Below, one piece after another: positions 44,499-52,756 of a stretch of 64,000 nucleotides of DNA. The stretch spans positions 1 through 64,000 of the forward strand of contig CALWVN010000005.1 of assembly GCA_944384995.1 (NCBI GenBank), in the 5' to 3' direction. The DNA comes from an uncultured Clostridia bacterium. GTDB lineage: Bacteria > Bacillota > Clostridia > Oscillospirales > Acutalibacteraceae. The notes beneath the pieces were generated by a model. That model ran no database searches. It saw nothing but the letters and a program-made list of their open reading frames with translations, and was not told the DNA's origin. The position numbers were made by a program, and so were the translations under genes. Position 1 is the first letter of the stretch; each line of letters starts with the position of its first letter.

Positions 44499-45017
44499 AT
44501 GAAAGCAAAAACCTATCGAATCGCCCTGACGGGGCTTTTAGGTGCGTGTGCCGTGGCGCTTTCGTATCTCGAAAGCCTGCTGCCGACCGCCGCCTTTCTG
44601 CCGCCGGGCGCGAAGCCCGGATTTTCCAATCTTGCTAACATGTTTGCCGCAAGCATGCTCGGGCCGCTGCCCGCCTTCGGCATCGCTGTTTTGAAAGCGG
44701 GCTTTGCCGCGCTCACGCGCGGCGGCACGGCGGGGCTTATGAGCCTTTGCGGCGGGATTTTCAGCACGGCGGTCATGCTGCTGCTTTTAAAAAAAGACCG
44801 CAGGCTGGGGTTTGTAGGCATCGGTGTCATAAGCGCCGTCTGCCACAACCTCGGGCAGCTTTGCGTGGCGGCGGCGCTGGTCGGCAACCTTTCCGTGCTC
44901 GCGTATCTGCCTGCCCTTCTGCTGTTCGGCGCGGCGGCGGGGGCGCTTACGGGGCTTGTCTGTCGCGCGGTGCTCCCGGCGCTTTATCGGGCGACCGCGT
45001 CGTTTCGCAAAAAATAG
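44499..45017 (+). CDS. Gx transporter family protein (heptaprenyl diphosphate synthase component I-like)
   Basis: 172 aa, four to five membrane helices. The PPGAKPGFSNLANMFA segment and LTRGGTAGLMSLCGG are characteristic. Often annotated as heptaprenyl-diphosphate synthase component I, but the topology fits an ECF-type substrate-binding (S) protein. The usual neighbours (NusG-II, ApbE, Rnf) are present. Substrate unknown. Confidence 0.82.
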   Translation: MKAKTYRIALTGLLGACAVALSYLESLLPTAAFLPPGAKPGFSNLANMFAASMLGPLPAFGIAVLKAGFAALTRGGTAGLMSLCGGIFSTAVMLLLLKKDRRLGFVGIGVISAVCHNLGQLCVAAALVGNLSVLAYLPALLLFGAAAGALTGLVCRAVLPALYRATASFRKK

Positions 45018-45063
45018 AGAATCTTTTATATAGATGTGTAAAGGAATAAGGGAGGAACAGCGC

Positions 45064-46395
45064 ATGCATCCTGAAAGAATGAAGCCGAAAAAGAAGCTGC
45101 GCGGCGGGGTACACGTCTCGGATGAAAAGCACACTAAGGATATGCCCGCAAAGCGTATCCCCGCGCCCGAGATCGTGACACTGCCCATGCGCCAGCACAT
45201 CGGCGCGCCGTGCGTGCCGACGGTCAAGGTCGGCGATGCGGTGCAGATCGGTCAGATCGTGGGCGATACGGATGCGCCCGTCAGCGCACCGGTGCACGCC
45301 TCCGTTTCGGGTAAGGTGACCGCCGTAAAGGAGGTCAAGCTCGCTTCGGGGCTTGTGTCGCAGGCGGTCGTGATCGAAAACGACGGCGAGAATACGATGG
45401 CAGAGTTCACCCCGCCGAAGATCGACTCGACGGAGGACTTTTTGCAGGCGGTGCGCGCTTCGGGGCTGGTAGGTCTCGGCGGCGCGGGCTTCCCGACGCA
45501 CGCAAAGCTGCGCATCCCCGACGGCAAACACGTCGATACGCTGATCATCAACGCCGCCGAATGCGAACCATACATCACGGTGGACTACCGCGAGTGCCTG
45601 GACAATTCGTGGGACGTTTTGGGCGGGGTACACCTGCTTTTGGAACAGCTTAAGCCCGAACGCGTCGTGATCGCCGTGGAGGACAATAAGCCCGAAGCGA
45701 TCAAGATCCTTGAGCGCATTGCGGAAAAGGACGATGAAAAAAACCGTATCCGCATCATGCCGCTGCGCTCGCGTTATCCGCAGGGCGCCGAGAAAATGAT
45801 GGTGCTTTCCGCAACAGGCCGAAAAGTACCGCCCGGGGGGCTTCCCATTGACGTCGGGTGCGTGGTGATGAATGTCGCCTCCGCCGCCTTTTTAGCGCGC
45901 TACTGCAAGACCGGTAAGCCCCTTGTCAGCCGTTCGCTCACGGTGGACGGCTCCGCCGTGGTCGCGCCGCAGAATGTGCGCGTGCCCATCGGGACCGAGA
46001 TCGACTACATATTCAAAGCCTGCGGGGGCTTCCGCGAAGAACCCGTCAAGATCGTCGGCGGCGGGCCGATGATGGGGCAGGCGATCGTGGATACGCACCA
46101 CCCCATTCTCAAAAGCAACAACGCGCTGCTCGCCTTTACGGCGGATGATTTGAGCGTAAAGCAAGAAACCGACTGTATCCATTGCGGCCGCTGTGCGCGT
46201 GCGTGCCCACTCTCTTTAATGCCGACGCTCGTACACCGTTATGCGGTGCAGCGGGATGCCGGGCAGCTTGAGCGCGCGGGCGCTATGGTTTGTATGGAAT
46301 GTGGTTCATGCGCGTATTCGTGCCCGGCGGGCAAGCCGTTGGTGCAATATATGCGTCATGCAAAGGCTGTTTTAAGAGAGGAGGCAAAAGGATGA
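45064..46395 (+). CDS. rnfC: Rnf electron transport complex subunit C
   Basis: 443 aa. Peripheral subunit with NAD(H)/FMN site (GLGGAGFPTHAKL) and two [4Fe-4S] motifs, CIHCGRCARACP and CMECGSCAYSCP. Entry or exit point for electrons to NAD in the ferredoxin:NAD+ oxidoreductase that pumps Na+ or H+. GGGAGG precedes the ATG at 45064. First of six contiguous rnf genes. Confidence 0.96.
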   Translation: MHPERMKPKKKLRGGVHVSDEKHTKDMPAKRIPAPEIVTLPMRQHIGAPCVPTVKVGDAVQIGQIVGDTDAPVSAPVHASVSGKVTAVKEVKLASGLVSQAVVIENDGENTMAEFTPPKIDSTEDFLQAVRASGLVGLGGAGFPTHAKLRIPDGKHVDTLIINAAECEPYITVDYRECLDNSWDVLGGVHLLLEQLKPERVVIAVEDNKPEAIKILERIAEKDDEKNRIRIMPLRSRYPQGAEKMMVLSATGRKVPPGGLPIDVGCVVMNVASAAFLARYCKTGKPLVSRSLTVDGSAVVAPQNVRVPIGTEIDYIFKACGGFREEPVKIVGGGPMMGQAIVDTHHPILKSNNALLAFTADDLSVKQETDCIHCGRCARACPLSLMPTLVHRYAVQRDAGQLERAGAMVCMECGSCAYSCPAGKPLVQYMRHAKAVLREEAKG

Positions 46396-47420
46396 GCGAT
46401 ACATCCATGCAAGGAATGCTGACTGTCAGCGCGTCCCCGCACAAACGCACTGCCGACACGACGCGCGGCATCATGCTCGACGTCATTTTGGCGCTTGTGC
46501 CTGCGCTGATCCTCTCCGTTGTGCTGTTCGGCCCGCGCGCGCTGCTTGTGACGGTTGTGAGCGTGGCGGCGTGCGTGCTGTTTGAGTTCCTTGCACGAAA
46601 AGTGATGAAGCGCAATACTACGATCGGGGATTTGAGCGCCGTCGTCACAGGTGTTTTGCTGGCGTTCAACCTGCCCTCGACCATCCCGCTTTGGATGGTT
46701 GTCATCGGCGACGCGGTCGCGATCATCGTCGTTAAGCAGTTTTTCGGCGGCATCGGGCAGAACTTTGTGAATCCCGCGCTTGTCGGCCGCATCGTGCTTA
46801 TGGCGTCGTTCCCCGTGCAAATGTCCGATTACCCCGCACCGTTTGCCTGGCGTACGCCGGAAGTTGCGGCGGTGACCTCCGCCACGCCGCTTGCACAGTT
46901 TTCGGATGTCTATGGCGCGGAGAATTTGCAAAGCGCTATGGATGCGGCCGGCCTTCCGTCGCTTCTTGACATGCTCTTCGGCGTGCGCGGCGGGTGCCTG
47001 GGCGAAACATGCGCCATCGCGCTTTTGCTTGGATTCCTTTATCTTCTTATCCGCCGTGTGATCACGCCGACTATCCCGCTTGTGTATGTCGGCACGGTCG
47101 CCGCCATTATGCTTATCGCAGGTAAGGGCAATTTTGAGTTCGTCGCTTACCAGCTCCTTTCCGGCGGGCTTTTGCTCGGCGCGATCTTCATGGCGCCGGA
47201 CTACACCACTTCGCCTGTCAATTTTAAGGGCAAGCTGCTGTATGCATTCGGCTGCGGGCTTATTACCGCGCTCATCCGCATCTTCGCTTCCCTGCCCGAG
47301 GGCGTTTCGTTCTCGATATTGCTGATGAATATCCTTGTGCCGCACTTGGATCGTCTCACGACGCCCAAGCCGTTCGGTACGCGCAAAGAGAAAAAGCGCA
47401 AAAAGGAGGCGGCGTCATGA
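46392..47420 (+). CDS. rnfD: Rnf complex subunit D
   Basis: 342 aa integral membrane subunit. Begins MSDTSMQGMLTVSASPHKR and contains GGIGQNFVNPALVGR. TSATPLAQ is the Thr flavinylation motif (S-x-A-T), a target of ApbE. The ATG overlaps the rnfC stop (ATGA); a longer frame lies within rnfC. Confidence 0.95.
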   Translation: MSDTSMQGMLTVSASPHKRTADTTRGIMLDVILALVPALILSVVLFGPRALLVTVVSVAACVLFEFLARKVMKRNTTIGDLSAVVTGVLLAFNLPSTIPLWMVVIGDAVAIIVVKQFFGGIGQNFVNPALVGRIVLMASFPVQMSDYPAPFAWRTPEVAAVTSATPLAQFSDVYGAENLQSAMDAAGLPSLLDMLFGVRGGCLGETCAIALLLGFLYLLIRRVITPTIPLVYVGTVAAIMLIAGKGNFEFVAYQLLSGGLLLGAIFMAPDYTTSPVNFKGKLLYAFGCGLITALIRIFASLPEGVSFSILLMNILVPHLDRLTTPKPFGTRKEKKRKKEAAS

Positions 47421-47995
47421 AACAGAGCAAGATCAAAGAGATCGTGATCCCCGCACTGTCGCTGTTCGTCATCTGTATCGTCGTTACCGCGCTTTTGGGG
47501 CTTACAAACGCTGTGACCGCCCCGAAGATCGAAGAACTGGCTGTGGAAACACAGGAGGCTGCAAAAAAAGAGGTGCTTGCTGACGCGGCTTCGTTCGGGG
47601 AAGCCGAACAGACGCAGCTGAGCGGTACGACTTATACGTATTACAAAGGGCTCGCTGCCGACGGCAGCGTCATGGGCTATGTCGTGGAGACCGTGTCGAA
47701 GGGCTACGGCGGTGATATCTCCTTGATGGTCGGCGTCGGTGCGGACGGTACGGTGCAGGGTGTGAGCATCCTATCGATCAATGAGACAGCGGGTCTTGGC
47801 ATGAACGCCGAAAACCCGGAATTTCTCGAGCAGTTCCTCGGAAAAAGCGGTACAATCGGCGTGCAGAAAAACGGCTCGTCCGATACGGAGATTCAAGCGC
47901 TGACAGGCGCGACGATCACCTCGGAAGCCATGGCGGACGGGGTCAATCAGGCGCTTTTAGTTTGCGAACAGCTGGGAGGTGGGGAGAATGGCTGA
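47417..47995 (+). CDS. rnfG: Rnf complex subunit G
   Basis: 192 aa. One N-terminal membrane anchor and an extracytoplasmic FMN_bind domain. LTGATITSEAM is the covalent FMN-Thr site (second ATIT Thr region) used by ApbE; GYGGDISLMVGV is also typical. Overlaps rnfD by 4 nt. Confidence 0.95.
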   Translation: MKQSKIKEIVIPALSLFVICIVVTALLGLTNAVTAPKIEELAVETQEAAKKEVLADAASFGEAEQTQLSGTTYTYYKGLAADGSVMGYVVETVSKGYGGDISLMVGVGADGTVQGVSILSINETAGLGMNAENPEFLEQFLGKSGTIGVQKNGSSDTEIQALTGATITSEAMADGVNQALLVCEQLGGGENG

Positions 47996-48698
47996 CAAAA
48001 AATCCCTCGGGCATGAGTTTACCAAAGGCATTTTGAAAGAAAACCCCGTGCTGCGGTTGGTCTTAGGCACCTGCCCGACGCTTGCGACCACAACGTCTCT
48101 CGAAAGCGCTATCGGTATGGGGATCTCGGCGGCGATCGTGCTCGTGTGCTCGAATATCGTGATTTCCGCACTGCGCAGGGTGATTCCGCAGAAAGTGCGC
48201 ATCCCCTGCTATATCGTCGTGATCGCGGGATTCGTCACGATCGTCCAGATGCTCGTGCAGGCGTTTTTGCCTGCGCTTGACGAGCAGCTCGGCGTATATC
48301 TGCCGCTGATCGTCGTCAACTGTATCATTTTGGGGCGTGCCGAAGCGTTTGCGGGCAAAAACCCCGTGCTCGCGTCCGCGCTGGACGGTCTCGGCATGGG
48401 CGTCGGCTTTACTGCGGCGCTCACGGTCATGGGCGGTGTCCGCGAGCTTTTGGGCTCCGGGACGCTTTTAGGCTTCCAGATTTTACCCGAAAGCATTCCC
48501 CCGATGACGATCTTCATCCTCGCGCCCGGCGGCTTTTTCGTGTTCGGGCTGCTGATGGCGTGTGCCAACCGCCTTGCCGAGCGCAAGGGCAAGCCGAAAG
48601 CGGAACTCGGCTGCGCGGGCTGCCCAATGGCAAAGCAGTGTACTGCCGCGCAGAAAGAAGCCTGCGATAAACCGAACGGGGAGGGGGATAAACAGTGA
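47988..48698 (+). CDS. rnfE: Rnf complex subunit E
   Basis: 236 aa, six membrane helices. KGILKENPVLRLVLGTCPTLA and PLIVVNCIILGRAEAFA are the family motifs; the conserved Cys pairs in helices bind an intramembrane [2Fe-2S] shared with RnfA. The C-terminus carries a Cys-rich soluble tail (CAGCPMAKQC) not seen in all RnfE. GGGAGG before the ATG at 47988; overlaps rnfG. Confidence 0.94.
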   Translation: MADKKSLGHEFTKGILKENPVLRLVLGTCPTLATTTSLESAIGMGISAAIVLVCSNIVISALRRVIPQKVRIPCYIVVIAGFVTIVQMLVQAFLPALDEQLGVYLPLIVVNCIILGRAEAFAGKNPVLASALDGLGMGVGFTAALTVMGGVRELLGSGTLLGFQILPESIPPMTIFILAPGGFFVFGLLMACANRLAERKGKPKAELGCAGCPMAKQCTAAQKEACDKPNGEGDKQ

Positions 48699-49282
48699 AA
48701 GTCTATGTTGCGATCCTCCTGACCGCGATCTTAACGAATAACTACATCCTTTCCAAATTCCTTGGTATCTGCCCGTTCCTCGGCGTTTCCAAAAAGCTCA
48801 ACACGGCGGTGGGCATGAGCCTTGCGGTGATTTTCGTCATGGTGCTCTCGAGCGCCGTGACCTATCCGCTTAACACATTCTTAGACAACCACGGGCTCGG
48901 CTATTTGCAGACGATCGTGTTTATCCTCGTGATCGCCGCACTTGTGCAGCTTGTGGAGATCGTGCTGCGCAAATACATTCCGGCGCTGTATAATTCGCTG
49001 GGGATCTACCTGCCGCTGATCACTACGAACTGTGCGGTGCTCGGCGTAACGATTTTGAACATCGACAGCGGCTATACCTTTGCGGAGTCCATGGTCAACT
49101 CATTCGGTTCCGGTGTCGGGTTCCTCGTCGCCATGGTGATGTTTGCGGGCGTGCGCTCGCGCATGGAATCGTGCGACATCCCGAAGTTTTTGCAGGGTCT
49201 TCCGATCACGCTGATTGCTGCGAGCCTTGTTTCCCTTTCGTTTTTGGGATTCACCGGGCTTGTGGAAAACATGTTTGCATAA
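48695..49282 (+). CDS. rnfA: Rnf complex subunit A
   Basis: 195 aa, six helices, homologous to RnfE with inverted topology. NNYILSKFLGICPFLGVS and PLITTNCAVLGVTI carry the conserved cysteines of the intramembrane cluster. The GTG start at 48695 overlaps the rnfE stop (GTGA). Confidence 0.95.
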   Translation: MKVYVAILLTAILTNNYILSKFLGICPFLGVSKKLNTAVGMSLAVIFVMVLSSAVTYPLNTFLDNHGLGYLQTIVFILVIAALVQLVEIVLRKYIPALYNSLGIYLPLITTNCAVLGVTILNIDSGYTFAESMVNSFGSGVGFLVAMVMFAGVRSRMESCDIPKFLQGLPITLIAASLVSLSFLGFTGLVENMFA

Positions 49283-49297
49283 GAAGGGGGTAGCGCT

Positions 49298-50128
49298 GTG
49301 AATTCGATTTTATTGGCTGTACTCCTCGTTGCGGGCATCGGCTTGATCGCGGGCGTCGGGCTTTCCGTCGCGTCCGTTGTGATGGCGGTGCCGACCGACG
49401 AGACGGCAGACGCCATTCGCGAGTGCTTGCCCGGTGCGAACTGCGGCGCGTGCGGCTTTTCGGGCTGCGACGGCTATGCGGCGGCGCTCTCAAGCGGGGA
49501 AACGAAAGAAACGAACCTTTGCGCGCCCGGCGGCAATGAGACGGCAAAAGCCGTAGCGGCGGTTTTGGGCGTGGAAGCGGGCAGCATCAAGCCCATGGCG
49601 GCGGTCGTCCACTGCAACGGTACGACCGAAAATTCTGCACAGAAGCTCACCTACCGGGGCGTGCAAAGCTGTGTGATGGCAGCGCAGCTCTTCGGCGGGC
49701 AGAAAGCGTGCGTGTACGGCTGCCTCGGCTACGGCGACTGCGTGAACGCCTGCGAATACGATGCGATCTCGATCTGCGACGGCGTGGCACGAGTTAATCC
49801 GCTTGCCTGCCGCGCGTGCAAAAAGTGTATTTCCGCATGTCCCAAGGGGCTTATTGAGCTTTTGCCGCTGTATGAGACAAAAGCCGCCGTGCTTTGCAAA
49901 AACCACAACAAGGGCGCGTTTACGCGCAAGGAATGTAAAGTGGGCTGCATCGGCTGCATGAAATGCACAAAGGTGTGCGAAAGCGACGCGATCCGGGTCG
50001 AGAACAACACGGCGCACGTCGATTACGACAAATGCATCGCCTGTGGCAAGTGTGTTTCGGAGTGCCCCGTGGGGGCGATCCACCTGCTCACGCTTGCAGA
50101 TGGGCAGAAAACTGCGGCGGCAGGATAA
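49298..50128 (+). CDS. rnfB: Rnf complex subunit B
   Basis: 276 aa. An N-terminal membrane anchor, then a four-Cys cluster motif (CLPGANCGACGFSGC) and several CxxCxxCxxxC ferredoxin motifs (CRACKKCISACP, CIGCMKCTKVC, CIACGKCVSECP). Accepts electrons from ferredoxin. The start is GTG at 49298 after AAGAAGGGGG. Last rnf gene, followed by a terminator. Confidence 0.96.
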   Translation: MNSILLAVLLVAGIGLIAGVGLSVASVVMAVPTDETADAIRECLPGANCGACGFSGCDGYAAALSSGETKETNLCAPGGNETAKAVAAVLGVEAGSIKPMAAVVHCNGTTENSAQKLTYRGVQSCVMAAQLFGGQKACVYGCLGYGDCVNACEYDAISICDGVARVNPLACRACKKCISACPKGLIELLPLYETKAAVLCKNHNKGAFTRKECKVGCIGCMKCTKVCESDAIRVENNTAHVDYDKCIACGKCVSECPVGAIHLLTLADGQKTAAAG

Positions 50129-50150
50129 AAAAACAGATATATACAGACCG

Positions 50151-50184
50151 AAGCCGGAGGGAATTTTCCCTCCGGCTTCTTTTG
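50151..50184 (+). terminator. Terminator of the apbE-rnf cluster
   Basis: AAGCCGGAGGGAA / TTCCCTCCGGCTT with a short loop, then CTTTT, 22 nt after the rnfB stop. Confidence 0.9.
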
Positions 50185-50245
50185 GCTTTCAAACATTCAG
50201 CCGTATGCGCCGCGCCCGCGCAGGGCCGCGGCAAAGCCTGCCTTG

Positions 50246-50380
50246 TCAGCAGCCGCAGCCACAGCCGCAGTTGTTATCGTTCGAGAAGGTGCTGCCGCAG
50301 CCGCAACCGTTGCCCGAGAACAGGATGATGAGGATTACAAGGATCAGAAGACCGTTGTTGCCACACCCGCAGAAGTTCAT
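50246..50380 (-). CDS. 44-aa Cys/Gly-rich hydrophobic peptide
   Basis: Sequence plan: MNFCGCGNNG, then the hydrophobic LLILVILIILF, then NGCGCGS and a CGCGCGC C-terminus, with nine cysteines in total. GAAAGGAGGAGCATCG gives a strong ribosome site before the ATG at 50380. It resembles small proteins that databases call high-cysteine (chorion-like) HCB proteins or YjcZ-type sporulation peptides; a spore-coat role is a guess. An AC-16-CATAGGATG box about 90 nt upstream is loosely like a SigK promoter. Confidence 0.7.
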   Translation of the reverse strand: MNFCGCGNNGLLILVILIILFSGNGCGCGSTFSNDNNCGCGCGC

Positions 50381-50612
50381 CGATGCTCCTCCTTTCTTCG
50401 GGGGCTAAAAGCGCGCGTTGCCTTGCGCTTTCAATACATCCTATGCCGCACTGCGGAATGTGTGCTTCGTGACCGAATGGCGTTTTCACCGGTTGGTGCG
50501 GTGGAATAGAAGTATAAAATCTTGACCAAAAGATTTTTCAAAAAAATCAAAATAATTAGAAAAAATGAGATTTCAACGGGTTTTCATGGAAAATCAGAGG
50601 ATTTTCAATAAA
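50381..50612. other. Non-coding gap between the Cys-rich peptide and the ctsR promoter
   Basis: No gene seen. Contains the control region of the minus-strand peptide and an AT-rich tract from about 50505. The sequence CCGCACTGCGG near 50443 is a small palindrome. Confidence 0.5.
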
Positions 50613-50685
50613 TTTGACCTTATTTGACCTTTGACTTTCCCACGAAAACCCGTATAATCCTACTTGAAAGTCAAAGATAGTCAAA
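50613..50685 (+). promoter_or_regulatory. Promoter of ctsR-mcsA-mcsB-clpC with two CtsR operators
   Basis: Promoter TTGACT (50631-50636), 16-nt spacer, TATAAT (50653-50658). CtsR box 1 at 50613-50629 is GGTCAAA-TAA-GGTCAAA on the minus strand, with another TTTGACT at 50630-50636. Box 2 at 50669-50685 is AGTCAAA-GAT-AGTCAAA followed by another GTCAAA. Heptads with a 3-nt spacing are the known CtsR target, so the operon is autoregulated from both sides of the promoter. Confidence 0.9.
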
Positions 50686-50736
50686 GTCAAAAACGACAGA
50701 AACAAGACGAAACAGGAAAGAAGGTGACGGATTTCG

Positions 50737-51186
50737 ATGAACTTAAGTAAAGAGATTGCCGATCTGCTTTTGCAGATGCTGGGTGAGAACGGCACGGTGG
50801 AGATCCGGCGCAACGATTTAGCAGAACAGCTCGGCTGTGTGCCCAGCCAAATCAATTATGTGCTGTCCTCGCGCTTTACGCCCGAGCACGGCTACATCGT
50901 CGAAAGCCGCCGCGGCGGCGGGGGGTACATCAAGATCACCCGCGCCTCATACAATTACGAGACGCTGAAGATGCACCTCGTCAATTCCATCGGCGACGAG
51001 ATCGACGAAAAAACCTGCCGCGCAAATCTCGAGAATCTCTGCAGCAGCGGGGTGCTCACGCGAAAGGAGGCACGCCTGATCTTCTCTGCGCTGCGCGACC
51101 ACGTCTACCGCGACGTGCCCAAAGAGCTGCGCGGGAAGCTGCGCGCCGCCATATTCAAGCAAATGCTTTTGGTGACCATGCAATAG
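50737..51186 (+). CDS. ctsR: Transcriptional repressor CtsR
   Basis: 149 aa. Winged HTH N-terminal domain (EIRRNDLAEQLGCVPSQINYVLSSRFT) with the Gly-rich wing ESRRGGGGYIKI, whose glycine acts as a heat sensor in Bacillus. C-terminal dimerisation domain. Represses clp genes and is removed by McsB/ClpCP in stress. First gene of the operon. Confidence 0.96.
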   Translation: MNLSKEIADLLLQMLGENGTVEIRRNDLAEQLGCVPSQINYVLSSRFTPEHGYIVESRRGGGGYIKITRASYNYETLKMHLVNSIGDEIDEKTCRANLENLCSSGVLTRKEARLIFSALRDHVYRDVPKELRGKLRAAIFKQMLLVTMQ

Positions 51187-51221
51187 CTTTTGGTTGACCT
51201 GTAACAAAGGAGTGTTTTATT

Positions 51222-51728
51222 ATGCTGTGTCAAAATTGCGGAAAACATGAAGCGACTACCCATATCAAGCGCATCGTCAACGGCGCTGCCACCGAAGCGC
51301 ATCTGTGCGCCGACTGCGCCAGGAGCCTCGGCTATCAGAACGCTTTTTCCGACTTTGGGTTCGGCTTTTCCGATATGCTCAGTTCGTTCTTTGAGCCGGT
51401 CGGCATCGGGGCGCTGAGCAACAGCGTGCTGCGGTGCGAAAAATGCGGCTGCTCGTTCAACGACATCGTGAAAAGCGGCAAGATCGGCTGCGCCGACTGC
51501 TACGAAACGTTTTACGACAAGCTGATGCCCTCAATCGAGCGCATCCACGGGCGCACCCGCCACGAGGGCAAGATCGCAAACGGCTCACCCGTGCAGAAAA
51601 AGAACACCAAGCTTGAGGAGCTGAAGGAACAGCTGCAAGCGGCTGTCAACTTGCAGGATTACGAAACTGCCGCAAAACTGCGGGATGAGATCAAAGCACT
51701 CGAAGAGGAGGATAAGAACAATGGCTAA
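51222..51728 (+). CDS. mcsA: McsA, zinc-finger activator of McsB
   Basis: 168 aa. Two zinc-finger CxxC pairs at each of residues 3-30 (CQNCG...CADCA) and 70-90 (CEKCG...CADC), then a C-terminal UVR-type helix pair (DYETAAKLRDEIKALEEE) that contacts McsB. Overlaps mcsB by 8 nt. Confidence 0.94.
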   Translation: MLCQNCGKHEATTHIKRIVNGAATEAHLCADCARSLGYQNAFSDFGFGFSDMLSSFFEPVGIGALSNSVLRCEKCGCSFNDIVKSGKIGCADCYETFYDKLMPSIERIHGRTRHEGKIANGSPVQKKNTKLEELKEQLQAAVNLQDYETAAKLRDEIKALEEEDKNNG

Positions 51729-52719
51729 ATGGTATCTCGGCGAAGGCGAGCAAAGCGATGTGGTTATCAGCACGCGCATCCGCCTGGCAAGAAACCTCAA
51801 ACAGTACCCGTTCCCCGCACGGCTGGATACCAAAAGCCGCCTCGCGGTCAACGAGGTGATCCGAAAGGCGATACCCGCTGCGGCAAAGCTGCAATATATC
51901 GAAATGAAAACGCTTACCCAAGCGCAAATCGTCTCGCTTGCGGAAAAGCACATTATCAGCCCCGAATTCGCCTCGTCTGCGGACGGCCGCGCGCTGCTGC
52001 TGTCCGAGGATGAAGAGATCAGCATCATGCTCAACGAAGAGGATCACATCCGCTTACAGGTCATGCTGCCGGGGCTTGCGCTGGAAAGCGCCTATGACAC
52101 CGCCGACAAGCTGGATACCGCGATCAACGAGCAGGTCGAGTTCGCCTTTGACGAACGGCTCGGCTATCTGACGCAGTGCCCGACCAATATCGGCACAGGG
52201 CTGCGCGCGTCGGTGATGCTGCACCTGCCTGCGCTCACAGCAGCGAACCGCATCGGCGCGCTCGGCTCGACGATCTCAAAGCTGGGGCTCACCATCCGCG
52301 GCGCATACGGCGAGGGCTCGGCGCCCATGGGCGACTTGTATCAGGTCAGCAACCAGGTGACACTGGGCATCTCCGAAAAGGCGGCGATCACGAATCTCAA
52401 GACCATCGTATTGCAGATTGCCGCACAGGAACGTGCTGTGCGCGCCGAAATGCTCAAGACCCCCGAAACGCAGGATTCGGTTTTCCGGGCATACGGTATC
52501 CTCAAATCGGCAAGAATACTCAATACAAAAGAATTTATGGAGCTTATCTCCCGTGTGCGGCTCGGCGCAGTCGGCGGGCTTCTGCCCATCGACGCGAAGG
52601 TCGCGAACGAGCTGATGATCGCCATGCAGCCCGCGAACCTCAATGCACGCGCGGGCAAGAACCTTGATGCGCGCGAACGCGACGAACAGCGCGCAAAGCT
52701 GGTACGGGAAAGTCTGTAA
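51721..52719 (+). CDS. mcsB: Protein-arginine kinase McsB
   Basis: 332 aa, phosphagen-kinase fold. Marks damaged proteins with phospho-arginine for ClpCP. VVISTRIRLARNLKQYPFP (ATP site), CPTNIGTGLRASV, and RGAYGEGSAP are the conserved segments. Start 51721 (MAKWYLG) has GAGGATAAG upstream; a longer frame lies within mcsA. Confidence 0.95.
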   Translation: MAKWYLGEGEQSDVVISTRIRLARNLKQYPFPARLDTKSRLAVNEVIRKAIPAAAKLQYIEMKTLTQAQIVSLAEKHIISPEFASSADGRALLLSEDEEISIMLNEEDHIRLQVMLPGLALESAYDTADKLDTAINEQVEFAFDERLGYLTQCPTNIGTGLRASVMLHLPALTAANRIGALGSTISKLGLTIRGAYGEGSAPMGDLYQVSNQVTLGISEKAAITNLKTIVLQIAAQERAVRAEMLKTPETQDSVFRAYGILKSARILNTKEFMELISRVRLGAVGGLLPIDAKVANELMIAMQPANLNARAGKNLDARERDEQRAKLVRESL

Positions 52720-52756
52720 AACGGCTTTTCCGATCACGGGAAAGGACGGATGACAT

